From: Halisarca cf. caerulea
Lineage: Eukaryota > Porifera > Demospongiae > Chondrillida > Halisarcidae
NCBI GenBank assembly: GCA_963170055.1
Contig: CAUJGJ010000129.1
Span: 757,701 to 821,700, forward strand
Length of the DNA: 64,000 nucleotides
Direction: 5' to 3'
The translations under genes were made by a program, and so were the position numbers. Below the pieces are notes generated by a model. It was given only the letters and a program-made list of their open reading frames with translations. It searched no databases and was not told the DNA's origin. This document shows positions 45,672 through 60,349 of this stretch, piece after piece. Numbering within the stretch: the first letter of the stretch is position 1; each line of letters begins with the position of its first letter.

Positions 45672-48600
45672 AAGATATTTGCAACTTTGGCAATTTTATT
45701 CTTATGATAAAATTAAAATTAGCAACGTTAACATTTTAAAGAGACCTTGGAATAATTGTTCAAGTTGAAATTTGTTTTAAATGAAAGATACTAAGTTCAC
45801 TTTTTAAGATATTTGCAACTTTGGCAATTTTATTCTTATGATAAAATTAAAATTAGCAACGTTAACATTTTAAAGAGTCCTTGGAATAATTGTTCAAGTT
45901 GAAATTTGCTTTAAATGAAAGTTACTAAGTTCACTTTTTAAGATATTTGCAAATTTGGCAATTTTATTCTTATGATAAAATTAAAATTAGCAAGGTTAAC
46001 ATTTTAAAGAGACCTTGGAATAATCTTTAAAGTTGAAATTTGCTTTAAATGAAAGTTACTAAGTTCACTTTTTAAGATATTTGCAACTTTGGCAATTTTA
46101 TTCTTATGATAAAATTAAAATTAGCAACGTTAACATTTTAAAGAGACCTTGGAATAATTGTTCAAGTTGAAATTTGCTTTAAATGAAAGTTACTAAGATC
46201 ACTTTTTAAGATATTTGCAACTTTGGCAATTTTATTCTTATGATAAAAGTAAAATTAGCAAGGTTAATATTTTAAAGAGTCCTTGGAATAATTGTTCAAG
46301 TTGAAATTTTCTTTAAATGAAAGTTACTAAGTTCACTTTTTAAGATATTTGCAACTTTGGCAATTTTATTCTTATGATAAAATAAAAATTAGCAACGTTA
46401 ACATTTTAAAGAGTCCTTGGAATAATTGTTCAAGTTGAAATTTCCTTTAAATGAAAGTTACTAAGTTCACTTTTTAAGATATTTGCAACTTTGGCAATTT
46501 TATTCTTATGATAAAATTAAAATTAGCAACGTTAACATTTTAAAGAGTCCTTGGAATAATTGTTCAAGTTGAAATTTGCTTTAAATGAAAGTTACTAAGT
46601 TCACTTTTTAAGATATTTGCAACTTTGGCAATTTTATTCTTATGATAAAATTAAAATTAGCAAGGTTAACATTTTAAAGAGACCTTGGAATAATCTTTAA
46701 AGTTGAAATTTGCTTTAAATGAAAGTTACTAAGTTTACTTTTTAAGATATTTGCAACTTTGGCAATTTTATTCTTATGATAAAATTAAAATTAGCAACGT
46801 TAACATTTTAAAGAGTCCTTGGAATAATTGTTCAAGTTGAAATTTGCTTTAAATGAAAGTTACTAAGTTCACTTTTTAAGATATTTGAAACTTTGGCAAT
46901 TTTATTCTTATGATAAAATTAAAATTAGCAACGTTAACATTTTAAAGAGTCCTTGGAATAATTGTTCAAGTTGAAATTTGCTTTAAATGAAAGTTACTAA
47001 GTTCACTTTTTAAGATATTTGCAAATTTGGCAATTTTATTCTTATGATAAAATTAAAATTAGCAAGGTTAACATTTTAAAGAGACCTTGGAATAATCTTT
47101 AAAGTTGAAATTTGCTTTAAATGAAAGTTACTAAGTTCACTTTTTAAGATATTTGCAACTTTGGCAATTTAATTCTTTTGATAAATTTAAAATTAGCAAC
47201 GTTAACATTTTAAAGAGTCCTTGGAATAATTGTTCAAGTTGAAATTTGCTTTAAATGAAAGTTACTAAGTTCACTTTTTAAGATATTTGCAACTTTGGAA
47301 ATTTCATTCTTATGATAAAATTAAAATTAGCAACGTTAACATTTTAAAGAGACCTTGGAATAATTGTTCAAGTTGAAATTTGCTTTAAATGAAAGTTACT
47401 AAGTTCACTTTTTAAGATATTTGCAACTTTGGCAATTTTATTCTTATGATAAAATTAAAATTAGCAACGTTAACATTTTAAAGAGTCCTTGGAATAATTG
47501 TTCAAGTTGAAATTTGCTTTAAATGAAAGTTACTAAGTTCACTTTTTAAGTTATTTGAAAATTTGGCAATTTTATTCTTATGATAAATTTAAAATTAGCA
47601 ACGTTAACATTTTAAAGAGTCCTTGGAATAATTGTTCAAGTTGAAATTTGCTTTAAATGAAAGTTACTAAGTTCACTTTTTAAGATATTTGCAACTTTGG
47701 AAATTTCATTCTTATGATAAAATTAAAATTAGCAACGTTAACATTTTAAAGAGAATTTGGAATAATTGTTCAAGTTGAAATTTGCTTTAAATGAAAGTTA
47801 CTAAGTTCACTTTTTAAGATATTTGCAACTTTGGCAATTTTATTCTTATGATAAAATTAAAATTAGCAACGTTAACATTTTAAAGAGTCCTTGGAATAAT
47901 TGTTCAAGTTGAAATTTGCTTTAAATGAAAGTTACTAAGTTCACTTTTTAAGATATTTGAAAATTTGGCAATTTTATTCTTATGATAAATTTAAAATTAG
48001 CAACGTTAACATTTTAAAGAGTCCTTGGAATAATTGTTCAAGTTGAAATTTGCTTTAAATGAAAGTTACTAAGTTCACTTTTTAAGATATTTGCAACTTT
48101 GGCAATTTTATTCTTATGATAAATTTAAAATTAGCAACGTTAACATTTTAAAGAGACCTTGGAATAATTGTTCAAGTTGAAATTTGCTTTAAATAAAAGT
48201 TACTAAGTTCACTTTTTAAAATATTTGCAACTTTGGCAATTTTATTCTTATGATAAAAGTAAAATTAGCAACGTTAACATTTTAAAGAGTCCTTGGAATA
48301 ATTGTTCAAGTTGAAATTTGCTTTAAATGAAAGTTACTAAGTTCACTTTTTAAGATATTTGCAACTTTGGCAATTTTATTCTTATGATAAAATTAAAATT
48401 AGCAAGGTTAACATTTTAAAGAGACCTTGGAATAATCTTTAAAGTTGAAATTTGCTTTAAATGAAAGTTACTAAGTTCACTTTTTAAGATATTTGCAACT
48501 TTGGTAATTTTATTCTTATGATAAAATTAAAATTAGCAACGTTAACATTTTAAAGAGACCTTGGAATAATTGTTCAAGTTGAAATTTGCTTTAAATGAAA

Positions 48601-51600
48601 GTTACTAAGTTCACTTTTTAAGATATTTGCAACTTTGGCAATTTTATTCTTATGATAAATTTAAAATTAGCAACGTTAACATTTTAAAGAGTCCTTGGAA
48701 TAATTGTTCAAGTTGAAATTTGCTTTAAATGAAAGTTACTAAGTTCACTTTTTAAAATATTTGCAACTTTGGCAATTTTATTCTTATGATAAAATTAAAA
48801 TTAGCAACGTTAACATTTTAAAGCGTTTTTGGAATAGTTGTTCAAGTTGAAATTTGCTTTAAATGAAAGTTACTAAGTTCACTTTTTAAGATATTTGCAA
48901 CTTTGGCAATTTTATTCTTATGATAAAATTAAAATTAGCAAGGTTAACATTTTAAAGAGACCTTGGAATAATCTTTAAAGTTGAAATTTGCTTTAAATGA
49001 AAGTTACTAAGTTCACTTTTTAAGATATTTGCAACTTTGGTAATTTTATTCTTATGATAAAATTAAAATTAGCAACGTTAACATTTTAAAGAGACCTTGG
49101 AATAATTGTTCAAGTTGAAATTTGCTTTAAATGAAAGTTACTAAGTTCACTTTTTAAGATATTTGCAACTTTGGCAATTTTATTCTTATGATAAATTTAA
49201 AATTAGCAACGTTAACATTTTAAAGAGTCCTTGGAATAATTGTTCAAGTTGAAATTTGCTTTAAATGAAAGTTACTAAGTTCACTTTTTAAGATATTTGC
49301 AACTTTGGCAATTTTATTCTTATGATAAAATTAAAATTAGCAACGTTAACATTTTAAAGCGTTTTTGGAATAGTTGTTCAAGTTGAAATTTGCTTTAAAT
49401 GAAAGTTACTAAGTTCACTTTTTAAGATATTTGCAACTTTGGCAATTTTATTCTTATGATAAAATTAAAATTAGCAACGTTAACATTTTAAAGAGTCCTT
49501 GGAATAATTGTTCAAGTTGAAATTTGCTTTAAATGAAAGTTACTAAGTTCACTTTTTAAGATATTTGCAACTTTGGCAATTTTATTCTTATGATAAAATT
49601 AAAATTAGCAAGGTTAACATTTTAAAGAGACCTTGGAATAATCTTTAAAGTTGAAATTTGCTTTAAATGAAAGTTACTAAGTTCACTTTTTAAGATATTT
49701 GCAACTTTGGTAATTTTATTCTTATGATAAAATTAAAATTAGCAACGTTAACATTTTAAAGAGACCTTGGAATAATTGTTCAAGTTGAAATTTGCTTTAA
49801 ATGAAAGTTACTAAGTTCACTTTTTAAGATATTTGCAACTTTGGCAATTTTATTCTTATGATAAATTTAAAATTAGCAACGTTAACATTTTAAAGAGTCC
49901 TTGGAATAATTGTTCAAGTTGAAATTTGCTTTAAATGAAAGTTACTAAGTTCACTTTTTAAAATATTTGCAACTTTGGCAATTTTATTCTTATGATAAAA
50001 GTAAAATTAGCAACGTTAACATTTTAAAGAGTCCTTGGAATAATTGTTCAAGTTGAAATTTGCTTTAAATGAAAGTTACTAAGTTCACTTTTTAAAATAT
50101 TTGCAACTTTGGCAATTTTATTCTTATGATAAAAGTAAAATTAGCAACGTTAACATTTTAAAGAGTCCTTGGAATAATTGTTCAAGTTGAAATTTGCTTT
50201 AAATGAAAGTTACTAAGTTCACTTTTTAAGATATTTGCAACTTTGGCAATTTTATTCTTATGATAAAATTAAAATTAGCAAGGTTAACATTTTAAAGAGA
50301 CCTTGGAATAATTTTTAAAGTTGAAATTTGCTTTAAATGAAAGTTACTAAGTTCACTTTTTAAGATATTTGCAACTTTGGTAATTTTATTCTTATGATAA
50401 AATTAAAATTAGCAACGTTAACATTTTAAAGAGACCTTGGAATAATTGTTCAAGTTGAAATTTGCTTTAAATGAAAGTTACTAAGTTCACTTTTTAAGAT
50501 ATTTGCAACTTTGGCAATTTTATTCTTATGATAAAAGTAAAATTAGCAGCGTTAACATTTTAAAGAGACCTTGGAATAATTGTTCAAGTTGAAATTTGCT
50601 TTAAATGAAAGTTACTAAGTTCACTTTTTAAGATATTTGCAACTTTGGCAATTTTATTCTTATGATAAATTTAAAATTAGCAACGTTAACATTTTAAAGA
50701 GACCTTGGAATAATTGTTCAAGTTGAAATTTGCTTTAAATGAAAGTTACTAAGTTCACTTTTTAAAATATTTGCAACTTTGGCAATTTTATTCTTATGAT
50801 AAAATTAAAATTAGCAACGTTAACATTTTAAAGAGTCCTTGGAATAATTGTTCAAGTTGAAATTTGCTTTAAATGAAAGTTACTAAGTTCACTTTTTAAG
50901 ATATTTGCAACTTTGGCAATTTTATTCTTATGATAAAATTAAAATTAGCAACGTTAACATTTTAAAGAGACCTTGGAATAATCTTTAAAGTTGAAATTTG
51001 CTTTAAATGAAAGTTACTAAGTTCACTTTTTAAGATATTTGCAACTTTGGTAATTTTATTCTTATGATAAAATTAAAATTAGCAACGTTAACATTTTAAA
51101 GAGACCTTGGAATAATTGTTCAAGTTGAAATTTGCTTTAAATGAAAGTTACTAAGTTCACTTTTTAAGATATTTGCAACTTTGGCAATTTTATTCTTATG
51201 ATAAATTTAAAATTAGCAACGTTAACATTTTAAAGAGTCCTTGGAATAATTGTTCAAGTTGAAATTTGCTTTAAATGAAAGTTACTAAGTTCACTTTTTA
51301 AGATATTTGCAACTTTGGCAATTTTATTCTTATGATAAAATTAAAATTAGCAACGTTAACATTTTAAAGAGTCTTTGGAATAGTTGTTCAAGTTGAAATT
51401 TGCTTTAAATGAAAGTTACTAAGTTCACTTTTTAAGATATTTGCAACTTTGGCAATTTTATTCTTATGATAAAATTAAAATTAGCAACGTTAACATTTTA
51501 AAGAGTCCTTGGAATAATTGTTCAAGTTGAAATTTGCTTTAAATGAAAGTTACTAAGTTCACTTTTTAAGATATTTGCAACTTTGGCAATTTTATTCTTA

Positions 51601-54320
51601 TGATAAATTTAAAATTAGCAAGGTTAACATTTTAAAGAGTCCTTGGAATAATTGTTCAAGTTGAAATTTGCTTTAAATGAAAGTTACTAAGTTCACTTTT
51701 TAAGATATTTGCAACTTTGGCAATTTTATTCTTATGATAAAATTAAAATTAGCAAGGTTAACATTTTAAAGAGACCTTGGAATAATTTTTAAAGTTGAAA
51801 TTTGCTTTAAATGAAAGTTACTAAGTTCACTTTTTAAGATATTTGCAACTTTGGTAATTTTATTCTTATGATAAAATTAAAATTAGCAACGTTAACATTT
51901 TAAAGAGACCTTGGAATAATTGTTCAAGTTGAAATTTGCTTTAAATGAAAGTTACTAAGTTCACTTTTTAAGATATTTGCAACTTTGGCAATTTTATTCT
52001 TATGATAAAAGTAAAATTAGCAGCGTTAACATTTTAAAGAGACCTTGGAATAATTGTTCAAGTTGAAATTTGCTTTAAATGAAAGTTACTAAGTTCACTT
52101 TTTAAGATATTTGCAACTTTGGCAATTTTATTCTTATGATAAATTTAAAATTAGCAACGTTAACATTTTAAAGAGACCTTGGAATAATTGTTCAAGTTGA
52201 AATTTGCTTTAAATGAAAGTTACTAAGTTCACTTTTTAAAATATTTGCAACTTTGGCAATTTTATTCTTATGATAAAATTAAAATTAGCAACGTTAACAT
52301 TTTAAAGAGTCCTTGGAATAATTGTTCAAGTTGAAATTTGCTTTAAATGAAAGTTACTAAGTTCACTTTTTAAGATATTTGCAACTTTGGCAATTTTATT
52401 CTTATGATAAAATTAAAATTAGCAACGTTAACATTTTAAAGAGACCTTGGAATAATCTTTAAAGTTGAAATTTGCTTTAAATGAAAGTTACTAAGTTCAC
52501 TTTTTAAGATATTTGCAACTTTGGTAATTTTATTCTTATGATAAAATTAAAATTAGCAACGTTAACATTTTAAAGAGACCTTGGAATAATTGTTCAAGTT
52601 GAAATTTGCTTTAAATGAAAGTTACTAAGTTCACTTTTTAAGATATTTGCAACTTTGGCAATTTTATTCTTATGATAAATTTAAAATTAGCAACGTTAAC
52701 ATTTTAAAGAGTCCTTGGAATAATTGTTCAAGTTGAAATTTGCTTTAAATGAAAGTTACTAAGTTCACTTTTTAAGATATTTGCAACTTTGGCAATTTTA
52801 TTCTTATGATAAAATTAAAATTAGCAACGTTAACATTTTAAAGAGTCTTTGGAATAGTTGTTCAAGTTGAAATTTGCTTTAAATGAAAGTTACTAAGTTC
52901 ACTTTTTAAGATATTTGCAACTTTGGCAATTTTATTCTTATGATAAAATTAAAATTAGCAACGTTAACATTTTAAAGAGTCCTTGGAATAATTGTTCAAG
53001 TTGAAATTTGCTTTAAATGAAAGTTACTAAGTTCACTTTTTAAGATATTTGCAACTTTGGCAATTTTATTCTTATGATAAATTTAAAATTAGCAAGGTTA
53101 ACATTTTAAAGAGACCTTGGAATAATCTTTAAAGTTGAAATTTGCTTTAAATGAAAGTTACTAAGTTCACTTTTTAAGATATTTGCAACTTTGGTAATTT
53201 TATTCTTATGATAAAATTAAAATTAGCAACGTTAACATTTTAAAGAGACCTTGGAATAATTGTTCAAGTTGAAATTTGCTTTAAATGAAAGTTACTAAGT
53301 TCACTTTTTAAGATATTTGCAACTTTGGCAATTTTATTCTTATGATAAATTTAAAATTAGCAACGTTAACATTTTAAAGAGTCCTTGGAATAATTGTTCA
53401 AGTTGAAATTTGCTTTAAATGAAAGTTACTAAGTTCACTTTTTAAGATATTTGCAACTTTGGCAATTTTATTCTTATGATAAAATTAAAATTAGCAACGT
53501 TAACATTTTAAAGAGTCTTTGGAATAGTTGTTCAAGTTGAAATTTGCTTTAAATGAAAGTTACTAAGTTCACTTTTTAAGATATTTGCAACTTTGGCAAT
53601 TTTATTCTTATGATAAAATTAGCAACGTTAACATTTTAAAGAGTCCTTGGAATAATTGTTCAAGTTGAAATTTGCTTTAAATGAAAGTTACTAAGTTCAC
53701 TTTTTAAGATATTTGCAACTTTGGCAATTTTATTCTTATGATAAAATTAAAATTAGCAACGTTAACATTTTAAAGAGACCTTGGAATAATCTTTAAAGTT
53801 GAAATTTGCTTTAAATGAAAGTTACTAAGTTCACTTTTTAAGATATTTGCAACTTTGGCAATTTTATTCTTATGATAAAATTAAAATTAGCAACGTTAAC
53901 ATTTTAAAGAGACCTTGGAATAATTGTTCAAGTTGAAATTTTCTTTAAATGAAAGTTACTAAGTTCACTTTTTAAGATATTTGCAACTTTGGCAATTTTA
54001 TTCTTATGATAAAATTAAAATTAGCAACGTTAACATTTTAAAGAGTCCTTGGAATAATTGTTCAAGTTGAAATTTGCTTTAAATGAAAGTTACTAAGTTC
54101 ACTTTTTAAGATATTTGCAACTTTGGCAATTTTATTCTTATGATAAAATTAAAATTAGCAACGTTAACATTTTAAAGAGTCCTTGGAATAATTGTTCAAG
54201 TTGAAATTTGCTTTAAATGAAAGTTACTAAGTTCACTTTTTAAGATATTTGCAACTTTGGCAATTTTATTCTTATGATAAAATAAAAATTAGCAAGGTTA
54301 ACATTTTAAAGAGACCTTGG

Positions 54321-57300
54321 AATAATCTTTAATGTTGAAATTTTCTTTAAATGAAAGTTACTAAGTTCACTTTTTAAGATATTTGCAACTTTGGCAATTT
54401 TATTCTTATGATAAAATTAAAATTAGCAACGTTAACATTTTAAAGAGACCTTGGAATAATTGTTCAAGTTGAAATTTGCTTTAAATGAAAGTTGCTAAGT
54501 TCACTTTTTAAGATATTTGCAACTTTGGCAATTTTATTCTTATGATAAATTTAAAATTAGCAACGTTAACATTTTAAAGAGTCCTTGGAATAATTGTTCA
54601 AGTTGAAATTTGCTTTAAATGAAAGTTACTAACTTCACTTTTTAAGATATTTGCAACTTTGGCAATTTTATTCTTATGATAAAATTAAAATTAGCAACGT
54701 TAACATTTTAAAGAGTCCTTGGAATAGTTGTTCAAGTTGAAATTTGCTTTAAATGAAAGTTACTAAGTTCACTTTTTAAGATATTTGCAACTTTGGCAAT
54801 TTTATTCTTATGATAAAATTAAAATTAGCAACGTTAACATTTTAAAGAGTCCTTGGAATAATTGTTCAAGTTGAAATTTGCTTTAAATGAAAGTTGCTAA
54901 GTTCACTTTTTAAGATATTTGCAACTTTGGCAATTTTATACTTATGATAAAATTAAAATTAGCAACGTTAACATTTTAAAGAGACCTTGGAATAATCTTT
55001 AAAGTTGAAATTTGCTTTAAATGAAAGTTACTAAGTTCACTTTTTAAGATATTTGCAACTTTGGCAATTTTATTCTTATGATAAAATTAAAATTAGCAAC
55101 GTTAACATTTTAAAGAGACCTTGGAATAGTTGTTCAAGTTGAAATTTGCTTTAAATGAAAGTTACTAAGTTCAATTTTTAAGATATTTGCAACTTTGGCA
55201 ATTTTATTCTTATGATAAAATTAGCAACGTTAACATTTTAAAGAGTCCTTGGAATAATTGTTCAAGTTGAAATTTGCTTTAAATGAAAGTTACTAAGTTC
55301 ACTTTTTAAGATATTTGCAACTTTGGCAATTTTATTCTTATGATAAAATTAAAATTAGCAACGTTAACATTTTAAAGAGACCTTGGAATAATCTTTAAAG
55401 TTGAAATTTGCTTTAAATGAAAGTTACTAAGTTCACTTTTTAAGATATTTGCAACTTTGGCAATTTTATTCTTATGATAAAATTAAAATTAGCAACGTTA
55501 ACATTTTAAAGAGACCTTGGAATAATTGTTCAAGTTGAAATTTTCTTTAAATGAAAGTTACTAAGTTCACTTTTTAAGATATTTGCAACTTTGGCAATTT
55601 TATTCTTATGATAAAATTAAAATTAGCAACGTTAACATTTTAAAGAGTCCTTGGAATAATTGTTCAAGTTGAAATTTGCTTTAAATGAAAGTTACTAAGT
55701 TCACTTTTTAAGATATTTGCAACTTTGGCAATTTTATTCTTATGATAAAATTAAAATTAGCAACGTTAACATTTTAAAGAGTCCTTGGAATAATTGTTCA
55801 AGTTGAAATTTGCTTTAAATGAAAGTTACTAAGTTCACTTTTTAAGATATTTGCAACTTTGGCAATTTTATTCTTATGATAAAATAAAAATTAGCAAGGT
55901 TAACATTTTAAAGAGACCTTGGAATAATCTTTAATGTTGAAATTTTCTTTAAATGAAAGTTACTAAGTTCACTTTTTAAGATATTTGCAACTTTGGCAAT
56001 TTTATTCTTATGATAAAATTAAAATTAGCAACGTTAACATTTTAAAGAGACCTTGGAATAATTGTTCAAGTTGAAATTTGCTTTAAATGAAAGTTGCTAA
56101 GTTCACTTTTTAAGATATTTGCAACTTTGGCAATTTTATTCTTATGATAAATTTAAAATTAGCAACGTTAACATTTTAAAGAGTCCTTGGAATAATTGTT
56201 CAAGTTGAAATTTGCTTTAAATGAAAGTTACTAACTTCACTTTTTAAGATATTTGCAACTTTGGCAATTTTATTCTTATGATAAAATTAAAATTAGCAAC
56301 GTTAACATTTTAAAGAGTCCTTGGAATAGTTGTTCAAGTTGAAATTTGCTTTAAATGAAAGTTACTAAGTTCACTTTTTAAGATATTTGCAACTTTGGCA
56401 ATTTTATTCTTATGATAAAATTAAAATTAGCAACGTTAACATTTTAAAGAGTCCTTGGAATAATTGTTCAAGTTGAAATTTGCTTTAAATGAAAGTTGCT
56501 AAGTTCACTTTTTAAGATATTTGCAACTTTGGCAATTTTATACTTATGATAAAATTAAAATTAGCAACGTTAACATTTTAAAGAGACCTTGGAATAATCT
56601 TTAAAGTTGAAATTTGCTTTAAATGAAAGTTACTAAGTTCACTTTTTAAGATATTTGCAACTTTGGCAATTTTATTCTTATGATAAAATTAAAATTAGCA
56701 ACGTTAACATTTTAAAGAGACCTTGGAATAATTGTTCAAGTTGAAATTTGCTTTAAATGAAAGTTACTAAGTTCACTTTTTAAGATATTTGCAACTTTGG
56801 CAATTTTATTCTTATGATAAAATTAAAATTAGCAACGTTAACATTTTAAAGAGACCTTGGAATAATCTTTAAAGTTGAAATTTGCTTTAAATGAAAGTTA
56901 CTAAGTTCACTTTTTAAGATATTTGCAACTTTGGCAATTTTATTCTTATGATAAAATTAAAATTAGCAACGTTAACATTTTAAATAGACCTTGGAATAAT
57001 CTTTAAAGTTGAAATTTGCTTTAAATGAAAGTTACTAAGTTCACTTTTTAAGATATTTGCAACTTTGGCAATTTTATTCTTATGATAAAATTAAAATTAG
57101 CAACGTTAACATTTTAAAGAGACCTTGGAATAATTGTTCAAGTTGAAATTTGCTTTAAATGAAAGTTACTAAGTTCACTTTTTAAGATATTTGCAACTTT
57201 GGCAATTTTATTCTTATGATAAAATTAAAATTAGCAAGGTTAACATTTTAAAGAGTCCTTGGAATAATTGTTCAAGTTGAAATTTGCTTTAAATGAAAGT

Positions 57301-57530
57301 TACTAAGTTCACTTTTTAAGATATTTGCAACTTTGGCAATTTTATTCTTATGATAAAATTAAAATTAGCAACGTTAACATTTTAAATAGACCTTGGAATA
57401 ATCTTTAAAGTTGAAATTTGCTTTAAATGAAAGTTACTAAGTTCACTTTTTAAGATATTTGCAACTTTGGCAATTTTATTCTTATGATAAAATTAAAATT
57501 AGCAAGGTTAACATTTTAAAGAGACCTTGG
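54321..57530 (+). repeat. Twelve-monomer duplication
   Basis: The private variant AATAATCTTTAATGTTG occurs at 54321 and 55923. The distance, 1,602 bp, equals 12 x 134 minus the 6-bp deletion carried by one unit between them. Several other marker variants repeat at the same or a similar spacing, among them CTAACTTCAC, AAAGTTGCTAAG and TTTTATACTTATG. The outer limits are approximate. Confidence 0.8.
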
Positions 57531-60349
57531 AATAATCTTTAAAGTTGAAATTTGCTTTAAATGAAAGTTACTAAGTTCACTTTTTAAGATATTTGCAACT
57601 TTGGCAATTTTATTCTTATGATAAAATTAAAATTAGCAACGTTAACATTTTAAAGAGTCTTTGGAATAGTTGTTCAAGTTGAAATTTGCTTTAAATGAAA
57701 GTTACTAAGTTCACTTTTTAAGATATTTGAAACTTTGGCAATTTTATTCTTATGATAAAATTAAAATTAGCAACGTTAACATTTTAAAGAGTCCTTGGAA
57801 TAATTGTTCAAGTTGAAATTTGCTTTAAATGAAAGTTACTAAGTTCACTTTTTAAGATATTTGCAACTTTGGCAATTTTATTCTTATGATAAAATTAAAA
57901 TTAGCAACGTTAACATTTTAAAGAGACCTTGGAATAATCTTTAAAGTTGAAATTTGCTTTAAATGAAAGTTACTAAGTTCACTTTTTAAGATATTTGCAA
58001 CTTTGGCAATTTTATTCTTATGATAAAATTTAAATTAGCAACGTTAACAGTTTAAAGAGACCTTGGAATAATTGTTCAAGTTGAAATTTGCTTTAAATGA
58101 AAGTTACTAAGTTCACTTTTTAAGATATTTGAAACTTTGGCAATTTTATTCTTATGATAAAATTAAAATTAGCAACGTTAACATTTTAAAGAGTCCTTGG
58201 AATAATTGTTCAAGTTGAAATTTGCTTTAAATGAAAGTTACTAAGTTCACTTTTTAAGATATTTGCAACTTTGGCAATTTTATTCTTATGATAAAATAAA
58301 AATTAGCAAGGTTAACATTTTAAAGAGACCTTGGAATAATTTTTAAAGTTGAAATTTGCTTTAAATGAAAGTTACTAAGTTCACTTTTTAAGATATTTGA
58401 AACTTTGGCAATTTTATTCTTATGATAAAATTAAAATTAGCAACGTTAACATTTTAAAGAGATCTTGGAATAATTGTTCAAGTTGAAATTTGCTTTAAAT
58501 GAAAGTTACTAAGTTCACTTTTTAAGATATTTGAAACTTTGGCAATTTTATTCTTATGATAAATTTAAAATTAGCAACGTTAACATTTTAAAGAGTCCTT
58601 GGAATAATTGTTCAAGTTGAAATTTGCTTTAAATGAAAGTTACTAAGTTCACTTTTTAAGATATTTGAAAATTTGGCAATTTTATTCTTTTGATAAATTT
58701 AAAATTAGCAACGTTAACATTTTAAAGAGTCCTTGGAATAATTGTTCAAGTTGAAATTTGCTTTAAATGAAAGTTACTAAGTTCACTTTTTAAAATATTT
58801 GCAACTTTGGCAATTTTATTCTTATGATAAAATTAAAATTAGCAACGTTAACATTTTAAAGAGTCCTTGGAATAATTGTTCAAGTTGAAATTTGCTTTAA
58901 ATGAAAGTTACTAAGTTCACTTTTTAAGATATTTGCAACTTTGGCAATTTTATTCTTATGATAAAATTAAAATTAGCAACGTTAACATTTTAAAGAGACC
59001 TTGGAATAATTGTTCAAGTTGAAATTTGCTTTAAATGAAAGTTACTAAGTTCACTTTTTAAGATATTTGCAACTTTGGCAAATTTATTCTTATGATAAAA
59101 TTAAAATTAGCAACGTTAACATTTTAAAGAGTCCTTGGAATAATTGTTCAAGTTGAAATTTGCTTTAAATGAAAGTTACTAAGTTCACTTTTTAAGATAT
59201 TTGAAACTTTGGCAATTTTATTCTTATGATAAATTTAAAATTAGCAACGTTAACATTTTAAAGAGACCTTGGAATAATTGTTCAAGTTGAAATTTGCTTT
59301 AAATGAAAGTTACTAAGTTCACTTTTTAAGATATTTGCAACTTTGGCAATTTTATTCTTATGATAAAATTAAAATTAGCAACGTTAACATTTTAAAGAGA
59401 CCTTGAAATAATTGTTCAAGTTGAAATTTGCTTTAAATGAAAGTTACTAAGTTCACTTTTTAAGATATTTGCAACTTTGGCAATTTTATTCTTATGATAA
59501 AATTAAAATTAGCAACGTTAACATTTTAAAGAGTCCTTGGAATAATTGTTCAAGTTGAAATTTGCTTTAAATGAAAGTTACTAAGTTCACTTTTTAAGAT
59601 ATTTGCAACTTTGGCAATTTTATTCTTATGATAAAATTAAAATTAGCAACGTTAACATTTTAAAGAGACCTTGGAATAATTGTTCAAGTTGAAATTTGCT
59701 TTAAATGAAAGTTACTAAGTTCACTTTTTAAGATATTTGCAACTTTGGCAAATTTATTCTTATGATAAAATTAAAATTAGCAACGTTAACATTTTAAAGA
59801 GTCCTTGGAATAATTGTTCAAGTTGAAATTTTCTTTAAATGAAAGTTACTAAGTTCACTTTTTAAGATATTTGCAACTTTGGCAATTTTATTCTTATGAT
59901 AAATTTAAAATTAGCAACGTTAACATTTTAAAGAGACCTTGGAATAATTGTTAAAGTTGAAATTTGCTTTAAATGAAAGTTACTAAGTTCACTTTTTAAG
60001 ATATTTGAAACTTTGGCAATTTTATTCTTATGATAAATTTAAAATTAGCAACGTTAACATTTTAAAGAGACCTTGGAATAATTGTTCAAGTTGAAATTTG
60101 CTTTAAATGAAAGTTACTAAGTTCACTTTTTAAGATATTTGCAACTTTGGCAATTTTATTCTTATGATAAAATTAAAATTAGCAACGTTAACATTTTAAA
60201 GAGACCTTGGAATAATCTTTAAAGTTGAAATTTGCTTTAAATGAAAGTTACTAAGTTCACTTTTTAAGATATTTGCAACTTTGGCAATTTTATTCTTATG
60301 ATAAAATTAAAATTAGCAACGTTAACATTTTAAAGAGTCCTTGGAATAA

